Positions 51,127 to 60,204 of a DNA stretch of 64,000 nt are shown piece by piece. The stretch is from JAVBMJ01 sp031551275 (lineage in GTDB: Bacteria > Bacteroidota > Bacteroidia > Bacteroidales > Rikenellaceae): the NCBI GenBank assembly GCA_031551275.1, contig JAVBNX010000014.1, forward strand, positions 1 through 64,000. The letters are read 5' to 3'. The position numbers and the translations under genes were made by a program. The notes under the pieces are model-generated. The model ran no database searches. It had not been told where the DNA came from and worked only from the letters and a program-made list of their open reading frames with translations. Positions within the stretch are counted from its first letter, which is position 1, and the number at the start of each line of letters is the position of its first letter.

Positions 51127-52203
51127 ATGGAGTACAACATCTTAGCCGTCAACCCCGGGTCGACCTCGACCAAGGCGGGGTGGTTTCGCAACCTGGAACC
51201 CGTCAAAACGATCTCCCTGAGCCACACCCCCGAAGAATTGGCCCGGCATGAGGGCGTGGCCGGACAACTCGAATTCCGCACGCAACTGATCCTGGAAGCC
51301 TTGCAAGAGGCCTCCCTCGACGTGAAGAGCCTCGACGCGGTGATCGGCCGCGGCGGCCTTCTACGCCCCATCGCCTCGGGCGTCTACACGGTCGACCAGG
51401 CCATGCAGGAGGACCTGCAAGCAGAGCGCCACGGCCGCCACGCCTCCAACCTGGGGGCATTGATCGCCCGCCGGATCGCCGTAAGCGCGGGCGTGGAGGC
51501 CTACATCGCCGACCCGGTGGTGGTCGACGAGTTGGACGAGGTCGCGCGCATCAGCGGCCACCCCCTGCTGCCGCGCATCTCGATCTTCCACGCCCTGAAC
51601 CAGAAAGCCATGGCCCGCCGCTACGCCGCCTCGGTCGGCAGGCCCTACGCGGAACTGAACCTGATCGTCGCCCACCTGGGCGGCGGGGTCTCGGTGGGCG
51701 CCCACCGGGACGGCCGCGTGGTCGACGTGAACAACGCCCTGGACGGCGAGGGCCCCTTCTCGCCCGAGCGCGCCGGCACGCTCCCCTGGGGCAGGTTGGC
51801 CGAGCTGTGCTTCAGCGGCGAGTACACCCAGCCCCAACTCCAGCGTATGCTCTGCGGACAAGGCGGCCTGGTCGCCCACACCGGAACCAACGACCTGCGC
51901 GCCATCCTCGCTCAAGCGGCCGCGGGCGATCCCGAGTCTGCCCTGCTCACCGAAGCCTTCTGCTACAACGTGGCCAAAAGCATCGCCGCCCTCTCCGCCC
52001 TCTTCTCGGGCCGTGTCGACGCGATCATCCTGACCGGCGGCATCGCCCACAGCCGGCAGATCTGCCAGGCCATCTCATCCAGGGTGGATTTCATCGCCCC
52101 GGTAGCCATCCTCCCCGGCGAGAACGAGCTGGAAGCCCTGGCAGAAAACGCCCTGCGCGTGCTTACCGGCGAGATCAGCCCCAAACATTACGCACAAAGC
52201 TAA
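51127..52203 (+). CDS. buk: butyrate kinase
   Basis: A 358-residue acetokinase-family enzyme making ATP and butyrate from butyryl phosphate. It opens ILAVNPGSTSTKAGWFRN (phosphate-1 motif) and has GRGGLLRPIASGVYTVDQ near 76, LIVAHLGGGVSVGAHRDGRV near 180 and ILTGGIAHSR near 300. Together with ptb it completes the Ptb-Buk route of butyrate or branched-chain fatty acid production with substrate-level phosphorylation. Confidence 0.93.
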   Translation: MEYNILAVNPGSTSTKAGWFRNLEPVKTISLSHTPEELARHEGVAGQLEFRTQLILEALQEASLDVKSLDAVIGRGGLLRPIASGVYTVDQAMQEDLQAERHGRHASNLGALIARRIAVSAGVEAYIADPVVVDELDEVARISGHPLLPRISIFHALNQKAMARRYAASVGRPYAELNLIVAHLGGGVSVGAHRDGRVVDVNNALDGEGPFSPERAGTLPWGRLAELCFSGEYTQPQLQRMLCGQGGLVAHTGTNDLRAILAQAAAGDPESALLTEAFCYNVAKSIAALSALFSGRVDAIILTGGIAHSRQICQAISSRVDFIAPVAILPGENELEALAENALRVLTGEISPKHYAQS

Positions 52204-52278
52204 AAAACGAACATCCCAGTCCGATAAGACACACTCCCCAGCCCGTCCAAAGCGGGAGCGGCAGCACCTTAGAAAAAC

Positions 52279-52317
52279 TCCCCTCCCCCACGGTTAGGGG
52301 AGGGGACGGGGGTGGGG
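52279..52317. repeat. G-rich palindromic intergenic repeat (REP-like)
   Basis: CTCCCCTCCCC (52279-52289) faces GGGGAGGGG (52297-52305), followed by ACGGGGGTGGGG. The block can form a hairpin, and the G-runs could form a quadruplex on the plus strand. I recall similar palindromes between genes in other Bacteroidota, but only one copy is in this window. Confidence 0.5.
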
Positions 52318-52332
52318 TGATCGACAAACAAC

Positions 52333-52359
52333 AAGGCCCCGGAAAAATTCCGGGGCCTT
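52333..52359. terminator. bidirectional hairpin between buk and the LruC gene
   Basis: AAGGCCCCGGAA pairs perfectly with TTCCGGGGCCTT around AAA. T-tracts are weak on both sides, but the position between two convergent stops fits a shared terminator. Confidence 0.6.
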
Positions 52360-52378
52360 CCTCATATCCTGAATCCGC

Positions 52379-54454
52379 CTACTGCGCGGGATTCCTCCAC
52401 CAATCCTTGTACTCCCAGCCGCTCGAAGCCACCCAGGGTCCGAACTTGGGGAAGACGTTGTAGATCGCCTTTCCTTCGGTCGGCCAGGTAAAATCGCCGG
52501 GGAAGTTGATGGCGAAGGGCATGGCGATACCCTCGGCGGGCCACCTCCAGCTTCCGGCGTTGAAGGCCTCGCCGGTCAGTTCGCTCTCTTTTACCGGGCG
52601 GGACGTGTACCAGGTATACCATGTGCTCAGGTCGCTCCTGTCGAAGCCCGTACCGAAGTACTGGCTCCTGTCGGCCAGCGTAGTGGGCTCTTTTCCGGAG
52701 AGGTGCACCTCCTTGCCGCGCGCGGTGGAGCCGACCTCGGGCCTGACCACGACGAAGGGGTTGTAGGGCGGCACGCCGATCTGCCAATCCTTGACGGGGG
52801 AGTTCAACGTAATTTTGATCTCGAAATAGTGCGGGGTCTCCACGGGTGTATTCCCGAAGGAGCCGTTGACCAGCCCGGATGCCCGGACATCGTCGAAGAG
52901 CATAACAGTCGCTTTGTTCTGGCCGTTCTCAAACCCTTTCGCGCCGAGCGAATAGCTCGTGGGAGCCCTGAAACTGGTCTTGAAATTCATTTCGCGCACG
53001 TAGCTCGGCTCGATGCCGTACTGCACGCCGAAGCCGTTGTGGTACGACGCGCCGCACCATACGGGCCACAGGGTGTCGACCGTGCCGACCACCTGGTTGT
53101 ACAGGTCGCGTTTCTGGATGGAGTGGTACTTGAGCACCACGTCGTTGATATCGAAGTCGCCGTGGTTGGGCCACAAATCCTCGAAGGCCATCGTACCGCT
53201 GAATTCCAATACGTTGTCGGTCTCGGGATCGAATTCGGGCGTCTCGATGGGCACGATGGTGCCGGGATCGATCGCCGCGCACTTGACGCCGATTACCACG
53301 TCGTTGAAGTCGAAGTCGCAGTTGTCTGCGGGGTTGCCCACGGCCAGGTCCTCGAACCCGATCACGGCCATGCCCGACTCGTCGTTGAACAGGGTGACGA
53401 TCTGCCGCTCAGCGGGCGCGCCGTTGGCGTAAGGCATCGAGTACTCCCGGTAATCGGTGTAATAGTCGTACGAACTGGAGAAGATCTGGTGGTTCCAGTA
53501 GCCGTTGGCGATCTCGAAGAACCCGATGGTCGTCCCGGCGGGGAACTCCTCTTCGTAGAGGCCCGTCGCGGTGTTGTAGTATTTGAGCTTGATCTTGTCG
53601 CCAATCACCAGCCCGCCGCCGTGCATCCCGTCGTACTTGGCGAAGGGGATGGCCAATATGCGGTGCAGATCCTCCACGGCGGGTTTATTGCCGGTGGGAT
53701 AGGTGTAATAGCCGATCGCGTCGTTGTAGGAGGTCACGCCGTGCAGGAAGATCATCTCCACGGGGAAGGTCTCGCCCTCATCGCCGATCAAATTGATCGA
53801 GCCCGACATCTGGTCGTTGAAGAGCTCGGGATGGCTTACCCGCAGGTCGTAGCCTTCGCGGATGGTCCCGTGGATGGCCGACAAAAGGTTCATCGAGACC
53901 TCCTCGCGCACTTCGGACATCATGTTGCAACGCCCGTTGGAGATATCCCACGCGTAGTCCTCCGACATAAAATACAAGGGCCTCGTGGCGCTGACGTTGC
54001 TGTCCCAGGTAACGGCCTTGGTCTTCATGGCCGAAACGGACTGCACGGGCTTGACGGTAATCGCCGAACCGCTGATCTGCATCTCCAGCAGGTCAGCCAC
54101 GCCGGGGTAGTCGCAGAACAGGTAGAGATCCTCCATGTAGGCCGGAATGTTGATCTTTTCGCTGAACGACCCGGCGTTGTCGGTAAAGGCCCTGTACACG
54201 GGTTTTACCGTGTTGTCCTTGACCCTGGCGGCCATTTGTCCCTGGCCTACGGTCTTGTAGGGATCCTGCGCGTAAAGTTCGAACTGCACCATGTAACCAC
54301 AGTTGTAGTTCACGGTCAGGGTGTACTCCTTGACGGTCTCGTAGTTGAAATAGTCGCTTTGCGAGGGGGCCGGTTGCCTTTCGACCTTGTCTTTCATGCA
54401 GCCGACCGCAAGCGCGGAGGTAAGTGCGGCTGCAAAGAGAAATGCTTTTCTCAT
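52379..54454 (-). CDS. LruC domain-containing lipoprotein
   Basis: A 691-residue lipoprotein with a short signal ending ALAVGC (Cys near 19). The middle and C-terminal parts show the LruC pattern with paired acidic motifs CDFDFNDVVIG near 385 and GDFDINDVVLKYH near 430; these are probably calcium-binding. An unidentified beta-rich domain (DUF4114/DUF4842-like) lies around 330-560. Surface or periplasmic location is likely. The function is unknown. A minus-strand -7 box lies about 60 bases upstream. Confidence 0.8.
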   Translation of the reverse strand: MRKAFLFAAALTSALAVGCMKDKVERQPAPSQSDYFNYETVKEYTLTVNYNCGYMVQFELYAQDPYKTVGQGQMAARVKDNTVKPVYRAFTDNAGSFSEKINIPAYMEDLYLFCDYPGVADLLEMQISGSAITVKPVQSVSAMKTKAVTWDSNVSATRPLYFMSEDYAWDISNGRCNMMSEVREEVSMNLLSAIHGTIREGYDLRVSHPELFNDQMSGSINLIGDEGETFPVEMIFLHGVTSYNDAIGYYTYPTGNKPAVEDLHRILAIPFAKYDGMHGGGLVIGDKIKLKYYNTATGLYEEEFPAGTTIGFFEIANGYWNHQIFSSSYDYYTDYREYSMPYANGAPAERQIVTLFNDESGMAVIGFEDLAVGNPADNCDFDFNDVVIGVKCAAIDPGTIVPIETPEFDPETDNVLEFSGTMAFEDLWPNHGDFDINDVVLKYHSIQKRDLYNQVVGTVDTLWPVWCGASYHNGFGVQYGIEPSYVREMNFKTSFRAPTSYSLGAKGFENGQNKATVMLFDDVRASGLVNGSFGNTPVETPHYFEIKITLNSPVKDWQIGVPPYNPFVVVRPEVGSTARGKEVHLSGKEPTTLADRSQYFGTGFDRSDLSTWYTWYTSRPVKESELTGEAFNAGSWRWPAEGIAMPFAINFPGDFTWPTEGKAIYNVFPKFGPWVASSGWEYKDWWRNPAQ

Positions 54455-54514
54455 TTGTGGGGTTATTAGGATTTATAGATTAGGTGAGTTATCCTTTTTA
54501 CCGTATGTCGGCGG

Positions 54515-54522
54515 CAAAGATA
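54515..54522 (-). promoter_or_regulatory. -7 element (TATCTTTG) for the LruC gene
   Basis: Minus-strand TATCTTTG lies about 60 bases before the start at 54454. Confidence 0.5.
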
Positions 54523-54595
54523 GGTAAATTTTGTCATCCCGATCACATTTTGTCTTATTTTTTATAAACGGTATAAATTTCTCTTTGGTATCCGC

Positions 54596-54603
54596 TATCT
54601 TTA
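54596..54603 (+). promoter_or_regulatory. -7 element (TATCTTTA) abutting the peptidase start
   Basis: TATCTTTA ends four bases before the ATG at 54608, predicting a leaderless or near-leaderless mRNA. Confidence 0.45.
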
Positions 54604-54607
54604 CATC

Positions 54608-56362
54608 ATGAAACGCTTTACGCCCTTCGCTTCGGCCACCTCCGACGCCCTTCCCCGCGGGGAGCGGGACGCCCAACCGCTGATCGGCCTTTCGGCCAAT
54701 ATCGACGAGCAGACCTCGCGCCTCCATCACGCCTACGTCCGCTCGGTGGAGCAGGCGGGCGGCGTTCCCGTGATCAGTCCCGCCACCACCGACGCGGGGG
54801 TTTTGCGCCGCCTGGTCGAGACCCTCGACGGCCTGATCCTGACGGGCGGCGCCGACGTGGGCGGCGAGTACTTCGGCGAAAAGACGCTGGAGGGCCTGGC
54901 CGAGGTCGACCCCGGGCGCGACGCCTACGATTTTTTGCTCCTGAAACTCGCCGCCGACCGCCAACTCCCCATTTTCGGCATCTGCCGGGGCATGCAGGTG
55001 ATCAACATCGCCTTCGGGGGCGGCCTGTGGCAGGATATCCCCACCCAGTACCCCGGAAACCCCCTCGACCACAAAGTCTTAGCAAATAAAGAGAAGTCCG
55101 CCCACGACGTGGAGATCGCCCCCGACTCCCTTCTTTCAAAGTTCTTCTCCACCCGCCGCATCGGCGTCAATTCGCGCCACCACCAGGCCGTCGCCGCCAT
55201 CGCCCCGGGCTTTAGCATCTCCGCCTCCGCCCCCGACGGGATCACTGAGGCGATCGAAGCCTACCCCGTCCGCCGCATCTTCGGCGTCCAGTGGCACCCC
55301 GAGAACATGGCCGCCGAGGGCAACGACAAAGGCATGCAAGCCCTGTTCGAATTTTTCACCGCCGAATCCGCCCTGTTCAAAAGGGCCAAATCGATCCACC
55401 GCCGCGCCCTGGTCCTCGACTCCCATTGCGACACCCCGATGCTCTTCGGCGACCACACGATCGACATCGGGCGCCGGAGCGAAGTCGCCAAAGTCGACCT
55501 GCCCAAAATGACCGAAGGCCTTGTCGACGGAGCCTTCGTGGTCGCCTACCTGCCGCAAGGCCCTTTGGACGACGCGTCGCGTCGCGCCGCCACCCAAAAA
55601 GCGGAAGAACTGCTCGCCGAAATGCAACGCCAGATCGATGCCAACGAACAATACGCCGGCCAGGCCAGAACCATGCGCGACGCCGCCGCCCTGAAAGCGG
55701 AAAACAAAAAATCGATCTTCTTAGCCATCGAGAATGGCTACGCCCTGAGCAAGGACCCCGATAACCTGGAGCGCTTCCAAAAAATGGGCGTGACCTACAT
55801 TACCCTCTGCCACAACGGAGCCAACGACCTGTGCGACTCCGCCGCGGGCGAACCCCTGCACGGCGGCCTGAGCCCCCTGGGCAAAACCATCGTCGCAAAG
55901 ATGAACCGCCTGGGCATCGCCGTGGACATCTCCCACGCCGCCCCCTCCACCGTCGCCGACGTGCTGGAAATCAGCACAAAACCCATTATCGCCACCCACG
56001 CCTCGGCCCGGGCCCGGTGCGACCACCCGCGCAACCTCTCCGACGACCAATTGAGGGCCATCGCCGAAAAAGGCGGTGTGATCCAATCATGCCTTTACGC
56101 GGGCTTTTTAGCCCAAGACCGCCCCGCCACGATCCTGGACGCGGTAGCCCACATCGAGCACATCATCCAGATCGTCGGCATCGACCACGTCGGCATCGGC
56201 TCCGATTTCGACGGCGGCGGCGGCATCCCCGGCTGCGACAGCGCGAACGAACTGATCAACCTGACCGTCGAACTGCTGCGCCGCGGCCACAGCGAACAAA
56301 ACCTCGAAAATATCCTCGGCGGCAACCTGCGCCGCGTACTTACCGAAATTCAAAACGTATAA
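54608..56362 (+). CDS. fusion of class I glutamine amidotransferase-like peptidase C26 with M19 membrane-dipeptidase
   Basis: A 584-residue protein with no signal peptide. Residues about 22-260 form a peptidase C26/gamma-glutamyl-GABA hydrolase-like domain: GLILTGGADVGGEYFG, the nucleophile Cys near 126 in FGICRGMQV, and VQWHPE near 227. Residues about 270-584 form an M19 renal-dipeptidase-like domain with DSHCDTPM (zinc ligands), VDISHAAPSTV, THASARARCDHPRNLSD and VGIGSDFDGGGG. The two halves could act in series on gamma-glutamyl and dipeptide bonds, for example in cell-wall or glutathione peptide turnover. The next gene starts one base after its stop. Confidence 0.88.
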   Translation: MKRFTPFASATSDALPRGERDAQPLIGLSANIDEQTSRLHHAYVRSVEQAGGVPVISPATTDAGVLRRLVETLDGLILTGGADVGGEYFGEKTLEGLAEVDPGRDAYDFLLLKLAADRQLPIFGICRGMQVINIAFGGGLWQDIPTQYPGNPLDHKVLANKEKSAHDVEIAPDSLLSKFFSTRRIGVNSRHHQAVAAIAPGFSISASAPDGITEAIEAYPVRRIFGVQWHPENMAAEGNDKGMQALFEFFTAESALFKRAKSIHRRALVLDSHCDTPMLFGDHTIDIGRRSEVAKVDLPKMTEGLVDGAFVVAYLPQGPLDDASRRAATQKAEELLAEMQRQIDANEQYAGQARTMRDAAALKAENKKSIFLAIENGYALSKDPDNLERFQKMGVTYITLCHNGANDLCDSAAGEPLHGGLSPLGKTIVAKMNRLGIAVDISHAAPSTVADVLEISTKPIIATHASARARCDHPRNLSDDQLRAIAEKGGVIQSCLYAGFLAQDRPATILDAVAHIEHIIQIVGIDHVGIGSDFDGGGGIPGCDSANELINLTVELLRRGHSEQNLENILGGNLRRVLTEIQNV

Positions 56363-56363
56363 T

Positions 56364-57593
56364 ATGGCCCTTAACTACATCTGGATCGCCTTCTTTCTGA
56401 TCGCCCTTCTGGTCGCCGCAGCCAAACTGCTGATCGACGGCGACCCGGGGGCCTTCAACGAGATCATCAACGCCACCTTCTCCTCGGCCAGGACCGGCTT
56501 CGAGATCTCGATCGGCCTGACGGGCGTGCTGGCCCTCTGGCTGGGCATCATGCGCATCGGCGAACGCGGCGGCGTTGTGGAAGGCCTGGCAAGGGCCTCC
56601 GCCCCCCTGTTCCGGAAACTCTTCCCCTCCATCCCCGAGAAACACCCCGTGGTGGGGAGCATGTTCATGAGCTTCTCGGCCAACCTGCTGGGCCTGGACA
56701 ACGCCGCCACCCCCATCGGCCTGAAGGTCATGCAGCAGTTGCAGGATCTGAACGCCGAGAAAGACCGCGCCTCCGACGCGATGATCATGTTCATGGCCAT
56801 CAACGCCTCGGGCCTGACCCTGATCCCGGTCACGATCCTGATGTACCGCGCCCAACTGGGAGCCGCCAACCCCGCCGACGTCTTTATCCCCATTTTGCTG
56901 GCCACCCTGGCCTCGACCCTGACGGCCGTCACGCTGGTCGGCCTGCGCCAAAAGATCAAATTCCTGCAAAAGGAGATCCTGCTCCCCCTGGCCGTTTTGC
57001 TGGGCCTTGTCGGGGCCGTGATCGGCGTCTCGCTCCTCTGGGGCAAAGAGGCTCTCTCGCAATACGCCACCGCGACAGCCAACATCCTGCTCCTGCTTGT
57101 GATCTGCGGCTTTATCGTAGCCGGGATCCGCAAAAAGATCAACGTCTACGACGCCTTTATCGACGGCGCGAAGGAGGGTTTCAAAACGGCGATCACGATC
57201 ATCCCCTACCTGATCGCCATACTGGTCGGCATCGGCGTCTTCCGCGCCTCCGGTGCGATGGACTACCTGGTCGGCGGCCTGGAAAGCCTGATCGCCTGGC
57301 TGGGCCTGGACACCGAATGGATCGGCGCCTTGCCCACCATGCTGATGAAACCCCTCTCCGGCAGCGGCGCCCGCGGCATGATGATCGACGCCATGCAGCA
57401 CTACGGCCCCGACTCGCTGGCCGGCCGTTTGAGCTGCATTGTGCAAGGCTCCACCGACACCACCTTCTACGTGATCGCCCTCTACTTCGGCTCGGTCGCC
57501 ATCAAACGCGTCCGCTACGCCCTCTCATGCTCGCTCTGGGCCGACCTGGCCGGCCTGATCGCCGCCGTCGGGGTCGCCTACCTGTTCTTTTAA
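56364..57593 (+). CDS. fused SpmA-SpmB-type nucleoside-recognition membrane protein
   Basis: A 409-residue inner-membrane protein made of two Gate/nucleoside-recognition domains. The SpmA-like half has FSSARTGFEISIGLTGVLAL near 40 and FSANLLGLDNAATPIGLKVM near 110. The SpmB-like half has FKTAITIIPYLIAILVGIGV near 275 and GSTDTTFYVIALYFGSVAIK near 375. In spore formers these act in spore maturation. In non-sporing Bacteroidota the fused form is likely a transporter or gate, possibly supplying the peptidase encoded immediately upstream. Confidence 0.85.
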   Translation: MALNYIWIAFFLIALLVAAAKLLIDGDPGAFNEIINATFSSARTGFEISIGLTGVLALWLGIMRIGERGGVVEGLARASAPLFRKLFPSIPEKHPVVGSMFMSFSANLLGLDNAATPIGLKVMQQLQDLNAEKDRASDAMIMFMAINASGLTLIPVTILMYRAQLGAANPADVFIPILLATLASTLTAVTLVGLRQKIKFLQKEILLPLAVLLGLVGAVIGVSLLWGKEALSQYATATANILLLLVICGFIVAGIRKKINVYDAFIDGAKEGFKTAITIIPYLIAILVGIGVFRASGAMDYLVGGLESLIAWLGLDTEWIGALPTMLMKPLSGSGARGMMIDAMQHYGPDSLAGRLSCIVQGSTDTTFYVIALYFGSVAIKRVRYALSCSLWADLAGLIAAVGVAYLFF

Positions 57594-57608
57594 CTAACCG
57601 GTTTCGCT

Positions 57609-59831
57609 ATGAAGAAATTATCGCTGACCCTGATCGCGGTAGCGGCCACATGGCCGCTCGCCGCTAAAAACATCGTCATACAAGACCCGGTCTACGAGTT
57701 CAAGACCACGGGGATATATGAGATCACAAAGGTCGAACAAACCCAAACCGACACGCGGCTTACCATCCACTCCGTCTTTCTACCGCATTGGTGGGTCATG
57801 TTTACCCAAAAGGATTACATTCAGGATTGTCAAACGGGGGAAAAACACTTCGCCACCGGCATCGAGAACGGAGAGTTCGACAAGAAAATACACATGCCCG
57901 GGTCGGGGGATTCGACCTTCGTGCTCATCTTTCCCAAACTGAACGAGAGCGCCGGGAAAATAAACTTTGGACTCAACGATGAATCCGAAGGCCGCCCGAG
58001 CATCTTCGGCGTATCGCTCGACAAGGAGAACCAATCCCGTCCGCAAGCCGCATCAGTGCCCGCCGGGGTACAGAAATGGCTGGAAAGCGAGACGGCCGAC
58101 ACCCCGCGTCAATCGCAGAACGCGGTAAAGTCCGGCAGTTTCTATCCGTCCGGATCGGTGCGGATTGTCGGCTACATCAAGGGCTACGACCCGAGGGCCG
58201 GATTCTCCTCGGGAATGGTCTATCAGCGCAATGAGGCGACCATGGAAGATGCTCCGACGGTCGTGCAGATACATCCCGACGGGCGGTTCGAAACGACCTT
58301 TCCGGCGCCCTATCCCGTAATGAAAAGCCTGGCTATCAATGGAAAAAACATCCCGTTTTACGCGGAACCCGGACAAACGCTGGCCGTGATTCTGGACTGG
58401 GAGGATTTTCTGCTGGCAGACAGGTTCAGGGACAAACCGTTTACTTTTGAAAACGCAGAATTCATGGGCCCGGCTGCCCGGGTCAACAGCGAACTCACCT
58501 CAGCCAAAGCAAGGCTCACGCCCATACCTGTCGATCAATTTCTCCAACAGGTGCAGACGCTTTCGCCGGAAGAGTTCAAAACCACGCTGCGACCCATTGT
58601 GAACGCATGCAGTGAAGAGGTCGAAAAACTGTGTGCGGAGCAACCGTTGGCCGAAACGACCAAAACCCTGCTCAGGAACGACATTTCGGTAACCCATGCC
58701 ATGATCCTGCTCTATTACGATCTGCAAAACCGTATGGCCGCGCCCGGGAAAAAAACGGAGCCGAAAATATTTCCGGACGATTATTATGATTTTCTGCGCG
58801 GTATGCCATTGAACAGCCCGTCCATTCTGCCGACCGAGTACTTCGGCGCGATGATCAACTACCTCGAACACAGCTCGCCACTCTCGACCTTTCATGCCGT
58901 GCTGGCCCGGACCCAGCCCAAAACGAGCTTCACGCAATACCTCTTCGACGAATTGGGACTACCCGAGACCGACGGGGATAAGGCGTACTTGACGGCGTCG
59001 GATTCGCTGCCCGCCGTGGTCAACAGCGGGACGAAATCCGAAGAAGAGGGAAAGGCGATCATGCAGGAGCTGAACGACATGGCCAAAGAGTTCCGGGAGC
59101 GGTACAGCCGACAATGGCAGCAATACCAGGAGAAATACATTGTCCCGCTGAAAAAATTGACTTTCCCTGAAATGCAAGCCCTGGCGCGGGATATGAAAGA
59201 TTCCGCAGCCATCGCCCTGGGCATCAATCCCAGCCTGGTATACGATATGATCAAGGTACGCTCGCTGCCCTTTGCCTTTACCGATCTCGACAGAAATGAT
59301 GCGCGGACCCTGCTCACGGAGATGAAAAGCGGCATCTCCGATCCCTACCTCGTCCACGAGGCGGAAAAACTCTACGCGCAACGTTATCCCGACAACCGAA
59401 AACAAGCCCGGGAGCTGCCCCGGGACAAGGCGGGGGATTATTTCAGGCAGATCATCGCCCCGTTCAAAGGCAAATACATCTTCGTCGATTTCTGGGGGAC
59501 CTATTGCGGCCCGTGCCTGGCCGGGATACGGAACATGAAGGATACCCGCGAAAGATACCGGAACAGCCCCGATGCGGAGTTCATCTTCATTACCTCGGCA
59601 GGCGATTCGTCCAAAGCGGCCTATGACAAGTTGGTAAAGGAACAAAACCTCATCAACACCTTTTGGCTCAATCCGGACGACTACCTGCTCATGCGGCAGT
59701 TGTTCGGATTCAACGGCATCCCGCGCTACGTGCTGGTTGACAGGAAGGGCCGGATATTGGACGGCAACTTCAATATGCACCTGTTCGAAAAGAAGCTCAA
59801 AGAGCTGCTCGAGGGGGAAAAAGGGCGCTGA
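57609..59831 (+). CDS. large periplasmic thioredoxin-like (TlpA/ResA-type) protein
   Basis: A 740-residue exported protein (signal peptide LSLTLIAVAATWPLAA). Only the last 140 residues are recognisable: a TlpA-like thioredoxin domain with KYIFVDFWGTYCGPCLAGI (CGPC, first Cys near 632) and the cis-Pro segment NGIPRYVLVD. The N-terminal 580 residues contain a beta-rich part up to about 280 and a helical part, without motifs I can name. Such proteins reduce disulfides or assist cytochrome c maturation. It follows the SpmAB-like gene by 15 bases but has noticeably more AT-rich codons, suggesting separate origin. Confidence 0.75.
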   Translation: MKKLSLTLIAVAATWPLAAKNIVIQDPVYEFKTTGIYEITKVEQTQTDTRLTIHSVFLPHWWVMFTQKDYIQDCQTGEKHFATGIENGEFDKKIHMPGSGDSTFVLIFPKLNESAGKINFGLNDESEGRPSIFGVSLDKENQSRPQAASVPAGVQKWLESETADTPRQSQNAVKSGSFYPSGSVRIVGYIKGYDPRAGFSSGMVYQRNEATMEDAPTVVQIHPDGRFETTFPAPYPVMKSLAINGKNIPFYAEPGQTLAVILDWEDFLLADRFRDKPFTFENAEFMGPAARVNSELTSAKARLTPIPVDQFLQQVQTLSPEEFKTTLRPIVNACSEEVEKLCAEQPLAETTKTLLRNDISVTHAMILLYYDLQNRMAAPGKKTEPKIFPDDYYDFLRGMPLNSPSILPTEYFGAMINYLEHSSPLSTFHAVLARTQPKTSFTQYLFDELGLPETDGDKAYLTASDSLPAVVNSGTKSEEEGKAIMQELNDMAKEFRERYSRQWQQYQEKYIVPLKKLTFPEMQALARDMKDSAAIALGINPSLVYDMIKVRSLPFAFTDLDRNDARTLLTEMKSGISDPYLVHEAEKLYAQRYPDNRKQARELPRDKAGDYFRQIIAPFKGKYIFVDFWGTYCGPCLAGIRNMKDTRERYRNSPDAEFIFITSAGDSSKAAYDKLVKEQNLINTFWLNPDDYLLMRQLFGFNGIPRYVLVDRKGRILDGNFNMHLFEKKLKELLEGEKGR

Positions 59832-59886
59832 TCCGCCGAGGAATTATTTTTTCTGCACGGCACTCTTCTTTCTTTGGTTTTTTTCG

Positions 59887-59894
59887 TATCTTTG
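59887..59894 (+). promoter_or_regulatory. -7 element (TATCTTTG) for rpmI-rplT
   Basis: Perfect TAnnTTTG match 31 bases before the ATG at 59926. Confidence 0.65.
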
Positions 59895-59925
59895 CGGGCT
59901 GTTTAACTCTTAAATTCGACCACGA

Positions 59926-60117
59926 ATGCCAAAAATGAAGACCAAATCCGGTGCAAAGAAGCGTTTTGCTTTCACCGGGACAGGACAGATCAAGCGCAAA
60001 CACGCGTTCAAGAGCCACATCCTGACCAAGAAAACGATCAAGCAGAAGCGCAACCTGACCTACTCGGCCCTGGTTTCGCCCGCCGATCACGACAACATCA
60101 AGGCCCTGCTCCATTAG
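59926..60117 (+). CDS. rpmI: 50S ribosomal protein L35
   Basis: A 63-residue basic protein with the L35 signature PKMKTKSGAKKRFAFTGTGQ at the N-terminus and KRKHAFKSHILTKK after it. It is a structural component of the large ribosomal subunit. It is 87 bases before rplT. infC, which usually precedes rpmI, is not here; instead a strong -7 box stands directly upstream. Confidence 0.97.
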   Translation: MPKMKTKSGAKKRFAFTGTGQIKRKHAFKSHILTKKTIKQKRNLTYSALVSPADHDNIKALLH

Positions 60118-60204
60118 GACGGGCAAATTCGTTAAACTAAGAGTGCCCGAGCCCCAAAGAGCGGGAGAGAACCCCGCCGCCGCACACTCGTAAAACTTAC
60201 AGCT

